Positions 39,917 through 48,749 of a stretch of 53,623 nt of DNA are shown here, piece after piece. How positions within the stretch are numbered: the stretch's first letter is position 1; each line of letters starts with the position of its first letter. The stretch is from NCBI GenBank assembly GCA_910577465.1, contig CAJTMM010000011.1:1-53623 (forward strand), written 5' to 3'. The stretch is from an uncultured Muribaculaceae bacterium (GTDB lineage Bacteria; Bacteroidota; Bacteroidia; Bacteroidales; Muribaculaceae). The notes below the pieces were generated by a model. The model was given only the letters and a program-made list of their open reading frames with translations. It did no database searches and was not told the origin of the DNA. A program made the translations under genes and the position numbers.

Positions 39917-41113
39917 ATGGCTGATTCAAATTTCATAGATTACGTAAAGATACATTGCCGCTCAGGAAAAGGCGGCGCCGGTTCACGACATTTTTACCGC
40001 GCGAAATACGTGCCCAAAGGAGGTCCCGACGGTGGTGACGGCGGCCGTGGCGGTCACATAATACTCCGTGGCAACGCACAGATGTGGACACTCCTGCCAT
40101 TGAAATACAACCGACACATGTTTGCCGGCAACGGACAGAGCGGCACCGGCGGCCGTAGCTTCGGGAAGGACGGCAACGACGTGATAATCGACGTACCTTG
40201 CGGAACAGTGGTGTTCGATGCCGAGACAGGCGATTTCTTATGCGAGGTGAACAACGACGGCGAAGAAGTGAAATTGTTGCGCGGTGGCCGTGGCGGATTA
40301 GGCAATTGGCATTTTAAAAGCGCCACCAACCGCACTCCGCGTTATGCACAACCGGGCGAACCTGCCATCGAAAAAACTGTGATTCTTGAATTGAAGCTAC
40401 TCGCCGACGTAGGTTTGGTAGGATTCCCAAATGCCGGAAAATCCACACTGCTTTCGGCTTTGTCTGCGGCACGCCCTAAGATTGCCGATTATCCATTCAC
40501 CACTATGGAACCGCAACTCGGCATAGTCTCATACCGCGACAACCGTTCGTTCGTCATGGCAGACATCCCCGGCATCATCGAAGGTGCCAGCGAAGGCAAG
40601 GGGCTGGGATTGCGCTTCCTGCGACATATCGAACGTAATGCCGTATTGCTGTTCATGATACCTGCCGACGCCGAGGACATAGCCAAAGAATACAACATAC
40701 TCTTAGGCGAGTTGGAGAAATTCAATCCGCAGCTCATGGACAAGCAACGGGTTCTGGCTATCTCAAAAAGCGACATGCTCGACGAAGAGCTGATAGCCGA
40801 AATCGAGCCGACCCTACCTGACGATATTCCTCACGTATTCATATCGGCAGTAACCGGTCTCGGACTCACCGAACTAAAAGATATACTGTGGGCAGCCGTA
40901 ACCGACGAACGCAACCAGATAGCCACTCCATCCATCACTCACCGACCGCTTGACGGACATCATCGTGTGCGTGAAGAGGACGAATTCATTTTCGACACAC
41001 CAACGATTGTCGACGAAGAGGATGACGAGGACTTCGATGAAGATTTCGACAATGGGGAGTGGGACGAAAGCTGGGACATGGATTTCCCCGACGATGTTAT
41101 TGACAACGATTGA
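39917..41113 (+). CDS. obgE: Obg GTPase
   Basis: 398 aa. The Obg fold (about 1-160) has the Gly-rich strands GKGGAGSRHFYRAKYVPKGG and DGGDGGRGGHI. The G domain (about 161-330) shows G1 GFPNAGKST, G3 DIPGIIEG and a variant G4 SKSD. The C-terminal tail (from about 345) is very acidic (EEDDEDFDEDFDNGEWDESW). Obg acts in late 50S ribosome assembly and stress signalling. The tail is longer and more acidic than in E. coli. The pgeF gene starts inside the end of obg (20-bp overlap). Confidence 0.95.
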   Translation: MADSNFIDYVKIHCRSGKGGAGSRHFYRAKYVPKGGPDGGDGGRGGHIILRGNAQMWTLLPLKYNRHMFAGNGQSGTGGRSFGKDGNDVIIDVPCGTVVFDAETGDFLCEVNNDGEEVKLLRGGRGGLGNWHFKSATNRTPRYAQPGEPAIEKTVILELKLLADVGLVGFPNAGKSTLLSALSAARPKIADYPFTTMEPQLGIVSYRDNRSFVMADIPGIIEGASEGKGLGLRFLRHIERNAVLLFMIPADAEDIAKEYNILLGELEKFNPQLMDKQRVLAISKSDMLDEELIAEIEPTLPDDIPHVFISAVTGLGLTELKDILWAAVTDERNQIATPSITHRPLDGHHRVREEDEFIFDTPTIVDEEDDEDFDEDFDNGEWDESWDMDFPDDVIDND

Positions 41114-41846
41114 TTACCCGCTGACAGAAGGCATTACAGCCTTCTCAACACTCCGTGGCACAAACGATGTCACTAATCCCTACTATGGATTTAACGTATG
41201 CCATTACTCCGGTGATGACCAATCCCATATCGACACTTGCCGGGAGTTATTGTGCAAACGTTTAAACATATCACCGGACAGGCTAATCATTCCGCGTCAG
41301 ACACACTCATCCCACATAGCGGTAATTGACAGCTACGATTTAGCGCCGCTTGATGACATCGACGGCATGGTCACCAACGTAAAAGGCTTGGCATTATGTA
41401 TCAATACAGCCGACTGCGTTCCGGTACTTATGGCAGATACTACGGCAGGCATAATAGCTGCCGTACATTCAGGTTGGCGCGGTACGGTCGCCGGGATTGC
41501 CGGAAAAGCGGTTTCAGGCATGGTACGCATGGGCGCCGTGCCACATCGCATCAAGGTGGTCATGGGACCTTCTATATGTACCGGATGCTTCGAGGTGGGA
41601 CATGAGGTGGCACAGATATTCAACGACACCTTCCCGGGAATCCAAACCGTGGACAACTCACACCTCAAACCGCACATAGACCTCTCCGCCGCTATACGCG
41701 CCACACTGTACGATGTTGGAGTAGAGCCGGAAAACATATCCGGTCCACCGGCTTGTTCCATGTGCAACCATTCCGATTACTTCTCGGCACGCCGTCTCGG
41801 GATAAAATCCGGACGGACACTATCCGTGATAATGCTCCGGACTTGA
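41094..41846 (+). CDS. pgeF: Purine nucleoside/peptidoglycan-editing factor family (YfiH, PgeF, laccase-domain)
   Basis: 250 aa from ATG 41094, overlapping the obg stop; the open frame before that lies in obg. Conserved ligands: RQTHSSHIAVI, NTADCVPVLM, HSGWRGTVAGI, and PACSMCNHSDYFSAR near the C-terminus (His/Cys metal site). The YfiH/DUF152 family was named polyphenol oxidase, and members have purine nucleosidase or UDP-MurNAc-editing activity. Which applies here is unknown. Strand and spacing make it an obg operon partner. Confidence 0.9.
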   Translation: MLLTTIDYPLTEGITAFSTLRGTNDVTNPYYGFNVCHYSGDDQSHIDTCRELLCKRLNISPDRLIIPRQTHSSHIAVIDSYDLAPLDDIDGMVTNVKGLALCINTADCVPVLMADTTAGIIAAVHSGWRGTVAGIAGKAVSGMVRMGAVPHRIKVVMGPSICTGCFEVGHEVAQIFNDTFPGIQTVDNSHLKPHIDLSAAIRATLYDVGVEPENISGPPACSMCNHSDYFSARRLGIKSGRTLSVIMLRT

Positions 41847-41888
41847 CCGGACACACATTGCACCATATATCCTATACTTGTGCAGTAA

Positions 41889-41920
41889 TTTGTATATGAC
41901 TGCACCAATGGTTAACTTTG
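41889..41920 (+). promoter_or_regulatory. Promoter of the acyltransferase pair
   Basis: TTTG (41889-41892), 20 bp, TAACTTTG (41913-41920), 20 bp upstream of the first ATG. Full consensus. Confidence 0.75.
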
Positions 41921-41939
41921 CCGAATCATATCTAACCAC

Positions 41940-42767
41940 ATGCCGGAACCACAACCCATCAGGATTGACTTAGACGCAGTGCTGCAATCACGATTGCCGC
42001 GCCACTATAAGTATATACCACGCTTTCTTGTCCGATGGCTGGAAAATACTATATGCCAGGACCGGCTCAACGCCATGCTCAAAGAGTGTCATGGCAAACG
42101 CGACGCCGAATTTTGTCGTGGAGTGATTGAGCACCTGAACATCAGCTATACTACCGACGGAGCCGGATTGCCCTCCGGTTCACGAGTGATAATAGCCTGC
42201 AATCATCCTTTGGGTGGACTTGACGGCATGATACTCATTGACTATGTTACACGCGTATATGGCATGAAGCCAAAATTCATAGTCAACGACCTGCTCATGG
42301 CAATAGAGCCACTGAGCGGTGTTTTTCTCCCGATTAACAAACACGGACAGCAATCCCGACAGGCATCATCCGACATAGAGAGAGCTATGGAAAGTGATGC
42401 GCCCGTCATCATATTCCCTGCCGGACTGGTGTCACGAAAAGGAGCCGACGGAACCATCGCTGACCTTCAATGGCAAAAATCATTCGTGAACATGGCAGTA
42501 CGCTTCCAACGCGATATAATTCCCACATTCTTTAGCGGACAAAACTCAAAGTTTTTTTATAATTTTGCAAAACTTAGAACCCGATTGGGACTGAAATTCA
42601 ACGTTGAGATGATTCGGCTTCCCAAGGAGGTGTTTCTAAGCCAAGGAAAAAACTATACCATAACCGTAGGAGAACCTATACCCTGGCAGTCGCTGGCTAA
42701 TGGCTCCTCAGCCCGCCGACAAGCCGAGGATATCCGAAACATAGTATATAACCTCTCCGGTAAATAA
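41940..42767 (+). CDS. 1-acyl-glycerol-3-phosphate-type acyltransferase, GlsA/OlsA-like
   Basis: 275 aa. PlsC-type acyltransferase with CNHPLGGLDGMILI (H-x4-D motif) at about residues 82-95 and PINKHGQQ, FPAGLVSRKG in the substrate pocket. In Bacteroides thetaiotaomicron an O-acyltransferase (GlsA) with the adjacent N-acyltransferase (GlsB) makes glycine lipids; ornithine-lipid OlsA is homologous. Here the second gene is 22 bp downstream and of the matching type, so a glycine/ornithine-type aminolipid pathway is the best reading. The protein lacks a signal peptide and would act on the inner face of the inner membrane. Confidence 0.83.
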   Translation: MPEPQPIRIDLDAVLQSRLPRHYKYIPRFLVRWLENTICQDRLNAMLKECHGKRDAEFCRGVIEHLNISYTTDGAGLPSGSRVIIACNHPLGGLDGMILIDYVTRVYGMKPKFIVNDLLMAIEPLSGVFLPINKHGQQSRQASSDIERAMESDAPVIIFPAGLVSRKGADGTIADLQWQKSFVNMAVRFQRDIIPTFFSGQNSKFFYNFAKLRTRLGLKFNVEMIRLPKEVFLSQGKNYTITVGEPIPWQSLANGSSARRQAEDIRNIVYNLSGK

Positions 42768-42789
42768 AAGCACCCGTTCCACACCACCC

Positions 42790-43719
42790 ATGAATCAGAA
42801 GATAATTGACCCGATACCCACCGAACTAATTGAAGCCGAGCTCACACCCGACGCATGGCTGCGCGACACCAACAAGGGTCATAACCGCATATACGTGGTG
42901 GATGCCCGAAAAGCTCCAAACACGATGAAAGAAATAGGCAGACTTCGCGAGACGGCATTCCGCGCGGCAGGAGGAGGTACAGGCAAGGACTGCGACATCG
43001 ACATGTACGACACCATGTCGCCGGCTTGTCGCCAACTGATAGTGTGGGACCCGCAGGAACGCATAATACTTGGTGGCTACCGATTCATCACCGGTTCCGA
43101 CATACGTTTTCTTCCCGACGGGTCTCCGCGTATAGCCACCAGCCACATGTTCCGGTTCTCAAAAAAATTCATTGACCAATACCTGCCCCACACCATTGAA
43201 CTCGGACGCTCCTTCGTAAGGACCGAATACCAGTCGTCGCGAGCCGGAGCCAAAGCACTGTTCGCGCTCGATAATCTGTGGGACGGTCTTGGAGCGCTCA
43301 CGGTAATACATCCGGAAATAAAATACCTCTTCGGTAAAGTCACCATGTACCCAAGCTATTCACGCGATTGCCGCAACATGATTTTGTACTTCCTCGAAAA
43401 ACACTTTCCCGACAACGAGCAACTTGTGGTTCCGATTCAAGCCCTTGACACACAGATGGACACCACTGCGCTGGAAGCCCTGTTCACCGGCAAATCATTT
43501 GACGAGGACTACCGCATACTCAATAAAGCGGTACGCAGCTACGGATACAACATACCACCGCTCGTCAATGCCTATATGGGACTGTCGCCGACTATGAAAG
43601 TATTCGGCACGGCAATCAACGATGAGTTCGGCGATGTGGAGGAAACCGGAATTTTCCTTGCTATCTCAGAAATATTCGAGGAGAAAAAACAACGGCATAT
43701 CGGCACATACCACCCCTAA
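42790..43719 (+). CDS. N-acyltransferase, GlsB/OlsB-like (hemolysin-type GNAT)
   Basis: 309 aa. The OlsB/hemolysin acyltransferase domain is recognisable by GRLRETAFRAAGGGTGKDCDIDMYD, IVWDPQERIILGGYRF, ELGRSFVRTEYQ (ELGRSFV is the core motif) and the C-terminal LVNAYMGLSPTMKVFGTAIN. It would transfer a 3-hydroxy-acyl chain from acyl-ACP to the amino group of glycine (or ornithine), the first step of aminolipid synthesis. Paired with the preceding O-acyltransferase, spacing 22 bp. The amino-acid substrate cannot be read from the sequence. Confidence 0.84.
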   Translation: MNQKIIDPIPTELIEAELTPDAWLRDTNKGHNRIYVVDARKAPNTMKEIGRLRETAFRAAGGGTGKDCDIDMYDTMSPACRQLIVWDPQERIILGGYRFITGSDIRFLPDGSPRIATSHMFRFSKKFIDQYLPHTIELGRSFVRTEYQSSRAGAKALFALDNLWDGLGALTVIHPEIKYLFGKVTMYPSYSRDCRNMILYFLEKHFPDNEQLVVPIQALDTQMDTTALEALFTGKSFDEDYRILNKAVRSYGYNIPPLVNAYMGLSPTMKVFGTAINDEFGDVEETGIFLAISEIFEEKKQRHIGTYHP

Positions 43720-43836
43720 CGCGAATCCGCGTATAAACCCGTGACCCGGATTCAGACTTCAGCATAAATACGCCACATAGCATCACCACACATCAAAAAG
43801 GCAACCATTTACATAGCATCGCACATAAAAATAATG

Positions 43837-43844
43837 TATCTTTG
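43837..43844 (+). promoter_or_regulatory. -7 element of the DUF4199-glycosyltransferase pair
   Basis: TATCTTTG, exact TAnnTTTG, 15 bp before the first possible ATG (43859) and 30 bp before the second (43874). Confidence 0.58.
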
Positions 43845-43858
43845 CATCATGTAATAAA

Positions 43859-44425
43859 ATGTGTGACACGAAAATGGAAACGCCCATATCACCATATCGC
43901 CGCGGTGCCGACCAGGGATTCTTCTTTGGTTTGTATCTCAGCGCCATGTTCATAATATCGGCTGTATCCGTCAAAGTGCAGTTTTTGGGTATAATCCCAC
44001 TGATTATGGCAATATCCGTCCCATTTATCATCTACCGATTACTTAGGCGTACATACGTGGAGGAATACGGCACATCAACACTCTCGGCACTATGGATGCA
44101 AGGTATTATGATTTTCATCTGCGGATCGCTCATACATGCCATCGTGGCGGTTGTGTACCTCAAATGGATTGAGCCGGATTTCATAATCACACAATTGCGT
44201 TCAGCCATACAGTTTTACAAAGATTCAGGCACCGAGACCGGCATTCAGATATCTGACATGCTTGCGCGCATGATACGTGCCGGTGCAGTACCATCCACCA
44301 CATCTATAGTAATCGAAACTATATGGCTCGCCATATTCTCCGGGTCAATGCTTTCATTGCTCATGAGCATACTGGCACGGGCACGCGGAGTTCCGTCGTC
44401 AGGAAAGGAAAAATGGTTCCGCTGA
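43859..44425 (+). CDS. DUF4199 membrane protein
   Basis: 188 aa with four membrane helices (about 22-42, 46-62, 78-100 and 150-170). It fits DUF4199, small integral membrane proteins of unknown function that often precede a dolichol-phosphate-mannose-synthase-like GT2 gene in Bacteroidota; here that gene starts 50 bp downstream. The ATG at 43874 (METPISPY) may be the true start, since 43859 is very close to the expected transcript start. Confidence 0.76.
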   Translation: MCDTKMETPISPYRRGADQGFFFGLYLSAMFIISAVSVKVQFLGIIPLIMAISVPFIIYRLLRRTYVEEYGTSTLSALWMQGIMIFICGSLIHAIVAVVYLKWIEPDFIITQLRSAIQFYKDSGTETGIQISDMLARMIRAGAVPSTTSIVIETIWLAIFSGSMLSLLMSILARARGVPSSGKEKWFR

Positions 44426-44475
44426 TACCCCACGACAAAACCGCATCATCATAACACCACAAAAATCAAACTCTT

Positions 44476-45435
44476 ATGGATATATCTGTAATAGTACCCT
44501 TATACAATGAAGCCGAATCACTGCCCGAGCTCGAGCAATGGATAGCACGCGTGATGAAGGAAAACGGCTTCAGCTATGAAATAATTTTCGTAAACGACGG
44601 CAGCACCGACACCTCCTGGGAGGTAATACGCGGACTTAGTGAGAAGAATCCCGCCGTAAAAGGTGTCAGCTTCCGCCGCAACTACGGCAAATCACCTGCG
44701 CTGAATACCGGATTTGCCCGCGCCAAAGGCGATGTGGTAATAACCATGGATGCCGATTTGCAAGACAGTCCCGATGAGATACCCGAACTGTACCGGATGA
44801 TTACAGCCGACGGCTACGACCTGGTAAGCGGATGGAAACAAAAGCGTTACGACCCTCTGTCCAAAACCATCCCCACTAAACTGTTCAACGCCACGGCTCG
44901 ACGCGTGAGCGGCATCCACAATCTTCACGACTTCAATTGCGGACTGAAAGCCTACCGCAACAAGGTGGTGAAACATATCGAGGTATATGGCGACATGCAC
45001 CGATACATACCATACCTCGCGAAAAACGCCGGATTTACCAAAATCGGAGAGAAAGTGGTCCACCACCAGGCCCGCAAATACGGAAAAACTAAATTCGGGC
45101 TCGACCGTTTTGTCAACGGATATCTCGACCTTGCCACCCTATGGTTTACAAACAAATTCGGAGTCAAGCCCATGCACTTCTTCGGACTGCTCGGAAGCCT
45201 TATGTTCATAATCGGTTTCATAGCCACGCTCGTGGTAGGCGGCATGAAACTCTACCACATGTACACCGGGGGCAACTACACATTAGTGACCGACTCTCCC
45301 TACTTCTACCTGTCGCTTGTAACCATGGTTCTCGGCACACAACTTTTCCTCACCGGATTCCTTGGCGAACTGATAGTGCGCAACTCTCCCAGGCGCAATG
45401 ATTACGAAATAGAAGAAGAACTTAAACTGAATTAG
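44476..45435 (+). CDS. GT2 glycosyltransferase with two C-terminal membrane helices
   Basis: 319 aa. The GT2 domain (about 1-210) includes VIVPLYNEAESLPELEQWI, FVNDGSTDTSW, MDADLQDSPDEIPELY and GLKAYRNKVV, close to bactoprenol/polyprenyl-phosphate glycosyltransferases (GtrB/DPM1-like). Two helices at about 235-260 and 275-305 anchor it. It probably makes a polyprenyl-phosphate-sugar donor for surface glycan modification. The companion DUF4199 protein could be a partner or flippase, which is inference from position. Confidence 0.88.
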   Translation: MDISVIVPLYNEAESLPELEQWIARVMKENGFSYEIIFVNDGSTDTSWEVIRGLSEKNPAVKGVSFRRNYGKSPALNTGFARAKGDVVITMDADLQDSPDEIPELYRMITADGYDLVSGWKQKRYDPLSKTIPTKLFNATARRVSGIHNLHDFNCGLKAYRNKVVKHIEVYGDMHRYIPYLAKNAGFTKIGEKVVHHQARKYGKTKFGLDRFVNGYLDLATLWFTNKFGVKPMHFFGLLGSLMFIIGFIATLVVGGMKLYHMYTGGNYTLVTDSPYFYLSLVTMVLGTQLFLTGFLGELIVRNSPRRNDYEIEEELKLN

Positions 45436-45439
45436 TAAA

Positions 45440-45979
45440 ATGACTCAAGCTACTGAAACATACACCCGCTTCCTTCAACTGGTAAAGGACCGATATTCAT
45501 GCCGCAAATACCTGTCGACACCCGTATCGCGCCAATTGCTCGGAGATATCATCGAGACCGCGCATCTTGCTCCATCGGCATGCAACAAACAGCCATGGCG
45601 GTACATAATAGCCGACACCCCCGATTTGTGCCGTGAAATAGCGGCTTGTTACGGACGTGATTGGGTAGACAATGTCCCGGCTTTTATAGTGGCATGCGGC
45701 GTACATGACGAGGCGTGGCACCGTGCTGACGGCAAGGACCACACCGACGTTGACATCTCCATAGCCGTAGAGCATATCTGCCTTGCAGCAACCTCATTGG
45801 GCTTAGGTTCATGCTGGATATGCAACTTCGACGAACCGAAGCTTTCAGCCACCTTACACCTCCCTGAAGGCATCGAGCCAATCGCTATAATACCTATAGG
45901 CTATCCCGATCCGGAAGCGGCAATACCCGAAAAGAAACGCAAACCGATAGAGGAAATCATACAATGGGGAAAATTCTGA
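45440..45979 (+). CDS. Nitroreductase family flavoprotein, short form
   Basis: 179 aa, starting 4 bp after the glycosyltransferase. FMN motifs: RYSCRKYLSTPV, APSACNKQPWRYIIA, and SLGLGSCWICNFDE, IPIGYPDPE in the C-terminal half. The small single-domain size is typical of the NOX/nitroreductase type in anaerobes. Substrate unknown. It overlaps the start of the DUF6452 lipoprotein by 16 bp. Confidence 0.88.
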   Translation: MTQATETYTRFLQLVKDRYSCRKYLSTPVSRQLLGDIIETAHLAPSACNKQPWRYIIADTPDLCREIAACYGRDWVDNVPAFIVACGVHDEAWHRADGKDHTDVDISIAVEHICLAATSLGLGSCWICNFDEPKLSATLHLPEGIEPIAIIPIGYPDPEAAIPEKKRKPIEEIIQWGKF

Positions 45980-46521
45980 CAATAGCGGCAATAGGATTAC
46001 TGACACTCATTATCTCGGGGTGCAACACATCAGGATGTACCGACAATCAGAATTCACTTCCTCTTGCCGGATTCTATGACTACGCCACCGGACAAGCCAT
46101 ATCACTAAGCATCCTTGACATAGGAGGCGTGGATGCTCCCGACGACTCTTTGCTGTACACTGCCGGAACCGCATACTCCGAAGTGTACTTACCGTTCCGT
46201 TCGGCACAGAACTCCACATCATACTTCATACACTACGCTCAGGCGGGCATTGATTCCGACGAGATGAACGACACCCTCACGTTTGACTATACCTCCCAAC
46301 CATACTTTGCGTCTGAGGAATGCGGCGCCATGTACCATTACTCCATAACCCGCATGACCCACACCACCCACATAGTGGACTCCGTGGCTATAACCGACTC
46401 GCTCATAACCAACAAGAATCTTCAGCGCATAAAGATATTTTTCCGCACCATGCCCGAACCCGACCCGGAACCGGAACCTGGTCCGGAGGAACCTGAACAG
46501 CCGGAAGAGCCGGAAGCGTAA
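45964..46521 (+). CDS. DUF6452-like lipoprotein with Pro-Glu tail
   Basis: 185 aa. Lipoprotein signal with Cys20 (LIISGC). The mature N-terminal half is rich in Ser/Asp and has a beta pattern (FYDYATGQAISLSILDIGG). The end is a PE-repeat tail (about 160-185; PEPDPEPEPGP). It fits DUF6452, which in Bacteroidota is co-encoded with DUF6048, the next gene (24 bp apart). Both are envelope proteins of unknown function. The tail may span the cell envelope or be a low-complexity spacer. Confidence 0.7.
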   Translation: MGKILTIAAIGLLTLIISGCNTSGCTDNQNSLPLAGFYDYATGQAISLSILDIGGVDAPDDSLLYTAGTAYSEVYLPFRSAQNSTSYFIHYAQAGIDSDEMNDTLTFDYTSQPYFASEECGAMYHYSITRMTHTTHIVDSVAITDSLITNKNLQRIKIFFRTMPEPDPEPEPGPEEPEQPEEPEA

Positions 46522-46545
46522 CACCAATATCACTCCCACTGCAAA

Positions 46546-47421
46546 ATGTATCTGACTCGTATAATATTTGTATTCATAACTCTGATTCTGACAGGGATTT
46601 CATCGATGGAATCACTTGCCCAACGCCGTATCACCCCCGTTGAGCCAAAAGCTGGAACCATTGGCACTCCGGTACAACCAAAAAACGATGAGCCAACCCG
46701 CCCAACATCTCTCGAAGAGCGCAAAGACGCTCAGGGCAACATCGTATTGGTGGACACCATCACCGGACAGGAATGGGTCGATTCGACAGCCATAACACGC
46801 AAAGCCAAGATGATTTATCCATTGTTGGAATCCGTATCGGTGGGTGTCAATATCTGGGACCCCGTTATGAAAATGTTCGGACAAAAATACGGTGGCATGG
46901 ACGTATGGGCGGAATTAAGCCTGCACAACAGATACAAGCCTATATTCGAATTCGGCATGAGCAGCTGCGACGACACGCCCGAGGAGATGAACTACACGTT
47001 CAAGTCCAAGCTCGCCCCCTACTTCCGCATAGGCATGAACTACAATATCTTTTACAACAATAGCCCCAACTACCAGTTTTGCGTCGGAATGCGCTACGGC
47101 TTCACTCCATTCTCATATCAGGTAACCGATGTGACAGTGAGCGACGGATACTGGAACGAGCCCACCCATTTCGACCTTCCACGCCAAAGCACAACCGCCG
47201 GATATTTCGAACTGGTGGCAAGCGTAAAAGTAATGATTATAAAGTCATTCTCTTTGGGATGGAGCATCAAGTACCATTCTATATTGCACGAAGGCAAATC
47301 GCAATACGGCAAACCGATGTACATACCCGGATTCGGCAAACGGGGCAACAGCTTCACCGGTAGTTTTTCCATAATCTATACGATTCCCCTGAACAACCGA
47401 CCGATAGAATCGGTTAATTAA
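46546..47421 (+). CDS. DUF6048-like outer-membrane beta-barrel protein
   Basis: 291 aa; signal peptide ends about LAQ. After a Pro/Thr-rich region (about 30-80) the remainder is an outer-membrane barrel with alternating aromatic strands (VSVGVNIWDPVMKMF, AELSLHNRYKPIFEFG, YFRIGMNYNIFY, FCVGMRYGFTPFSYQ, FELVASVKVMI). Assigned DUF6048 through layout and its DUF6452 partner. Function unknown. Confidence 0.7.
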   Translation: MYLTRIIFVFITLILTGISSMESLAQRRITPVEPKAGTIGTPVQPKNDEPTRPTSLEERKDAQGNIVLVDTITGQEWVDSTAITRKAKMIYPLLESVSVGVNIWDPVMKMFGQKYGGMDVWAELSLHNRYKPIFEFGMSSCDDTPEEMNYTFKSKLAPYFRIGMNYNIFYNNSPNYQFCVGMRYGFTPFSYQVTDVTVSDGYWNEPTHFDLPRQSTTAGYFELVASVKVMIIKSFSLGWSIKYHSILHEGKSQYGKPMYIPGFGKRGNSFTGSFSIIYTIPLNNRPIESVN

Positions 47422-47454
47422 GTATCATACAAGGAACCACAGATTATAGGACAA

Positions 47455-48192
47455 ATGAAAAAGATAATAGTGATAGGTGCTTCATCGGGATTAGGAGCAC
47501 GCATAGCCACCGACTTCGCCCGTTTAGGGTTCAGAGTCGGCATAGCGGCACGCCGCGAGGACAGATTAAAGGACATCAAGGCATTGTACCCCGAGCGCAT
47601 AGCCTATCAAACTATCGACGTGACAACTCATGACGCTGTTGAACGTTTCTACAATCTTATAGAACTCATCGACGGTATGGATATACTGCTGTTCGCATCA
47701 GGAATAGGATTTCAGGATCCGGAACTCAAAGACTCCACCCTTACCGACACATTACAGACAAACGTTGTGGGATTTGCACGCATAATAGCGGCTGCATATA
47801 AATATTTCAGGGACACCGCCAATCTCCATCCCGGACAAATTGCCGCAATCACATCCGTAGCAGGAACCAAAGGCATAGGAGTTGCCGCAGCCTACAGCTC
47901 TTCGAAGCGATTCCAGCAAATGTTCATCAACTCCCTTGAGCAACTCGCATATCGCCAGCAGGTCAATGTAAAATTCACCGACATACGCCCCGGATTCGTA
48001 CGCACACCCATACTCAACAACGACAAAGACTACCCCATGATTATGTCCGTGGACTATGCGGCACCACTCATAGAAAAAGCAATACTCAAACGCAAGCGCG
48101 TAGCGGTAATCGACTCAAGATGGCTGATTGTCAACACTCTTTGGCGCATGATACCTCAATGCCTGTGGAAACACATCAGTTTAGGGCTATAA
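47455..48192 (+). CDS. Short-chain dehydrogenase/reductase
   Basis: 245 aa. NAD(P)-binding GASSGLGARIATDFARLG, NVVG in place of NNAG, Ser of the catalytic triad in ITSVAGTKG, and the catalytic Tyr-Lys in YSSSKRFQQ. It resembles the sugar/ketone reductases of the classical SDR class. A C-terminal hydrophobic stretch (WLIVNTLWRMIP) could associate with the membrane. Specific substrate unknown. Confidence 0.87.
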   Translation: MKKIIVIGASSGLGARIATDFARLGFRVGIAARREDRLKDIKALYPERIAYQTIDVTTHDAVERFYNLIELIDGMDILLFASGIGFQDPELKDSTLTDTLQTNVVGFARIIAAAYKYFRDTANLHPGQIAAITSVAGTKGIGVAAAYSSSKRFQQMFINSLEQLAYRQQVNVKFTDIRPGFVRTPILNNDKDYPMIMSVDYAAPLIEKAILKRKRVAVIDSRWLIVNTLWRMIPQCLWKHISLGL

Positions 48193-48229
48193 TACCATCG
48201 GAATTGACAATTATATGACGGTTTATTTG

Positions 48230-48237
48230 TAAATTTG
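48230..48237 (+). promoter_or_regulatory. -7 element of rpiB
   Basis: TAAATTTG, exact match, with TTG 23 bp upstream (48204-48206). The leader begins near 48244, favouring ATG 48274 or 48247 over anything upstream. Confidence 0.58.
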
Positions 48238-48273
48238 CACCGTATAATGATTCCAACATCAATCAACGCGGAC

Positions 48274-48729
48274 ATGACAATAATCCAACCCGACAAAAAA
48301 GTGGCGTTATGCAGCGACCACGCCGGCTACGAGTTAAAAGCTGCCATAATAGCATATCTTAACAACCGCGGTATTGGCACCGATGACTTCGGCACTGAAT
48401 CATCAGAAAGTTGCGATTATCCGGACTTCGCGCATCCTTGCGCACAAGCCATAGAGTCAGGCAGAGACTATCCAGGAATAGCCATGTGCGGAACCGGCAA
48501 CGGCATAGCCATGACACTCAACAAGCATCAAGGCATTCGTGCCGCACTCTGCTGGACTACCGAACTCGCACGTTTGGCAAGAGCACATAACGATGCCAAC
48601 GTGCTCGTGCTTCCCGCCCGATTCATAGACACCGAAAGCGCACTCGCCATAGTCGACACATTCTTGTCAACCCCATTCGATGGCGGAAGGCACATTCGCC
48701 GAGTTGAGAAAATTGCCGTCAAGCAATAA
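48274..48729 (+). CDS. rpiB: Ribose-5-phosphate isomerase B
   Basis: 151 aa from ATG 48274; ATG 48247 is also possible (160 aa) since it follows the promoter. Motifs: CSDHAGYELKAAI, YPDFAHPCAQAI, and the active-site CGTGNGIAMTLNK. It interconverts ribose-5-P and ribulose-5-P in the pentose phosphate pathway. It ends 20 bp before the convergent LytTR gene, with no clear terminator between. Confidence 0.93.
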   Translation: MTIIQPDKKVALCSDHAGYELKAAIIAYLNNRGIGTDDFGTESSESCDYPDFAHPCAQAIESGRDYPGIAMCGTGNGIAMTLNKHQGIRAALCWTTELARLARAHNDANVLVLPARFIDTESALAIVDTFLSTPFDGGRHIRRVEKIAVKQ

Positions 48730-48749
48730 CTTAATCCCGCATATTTCTC

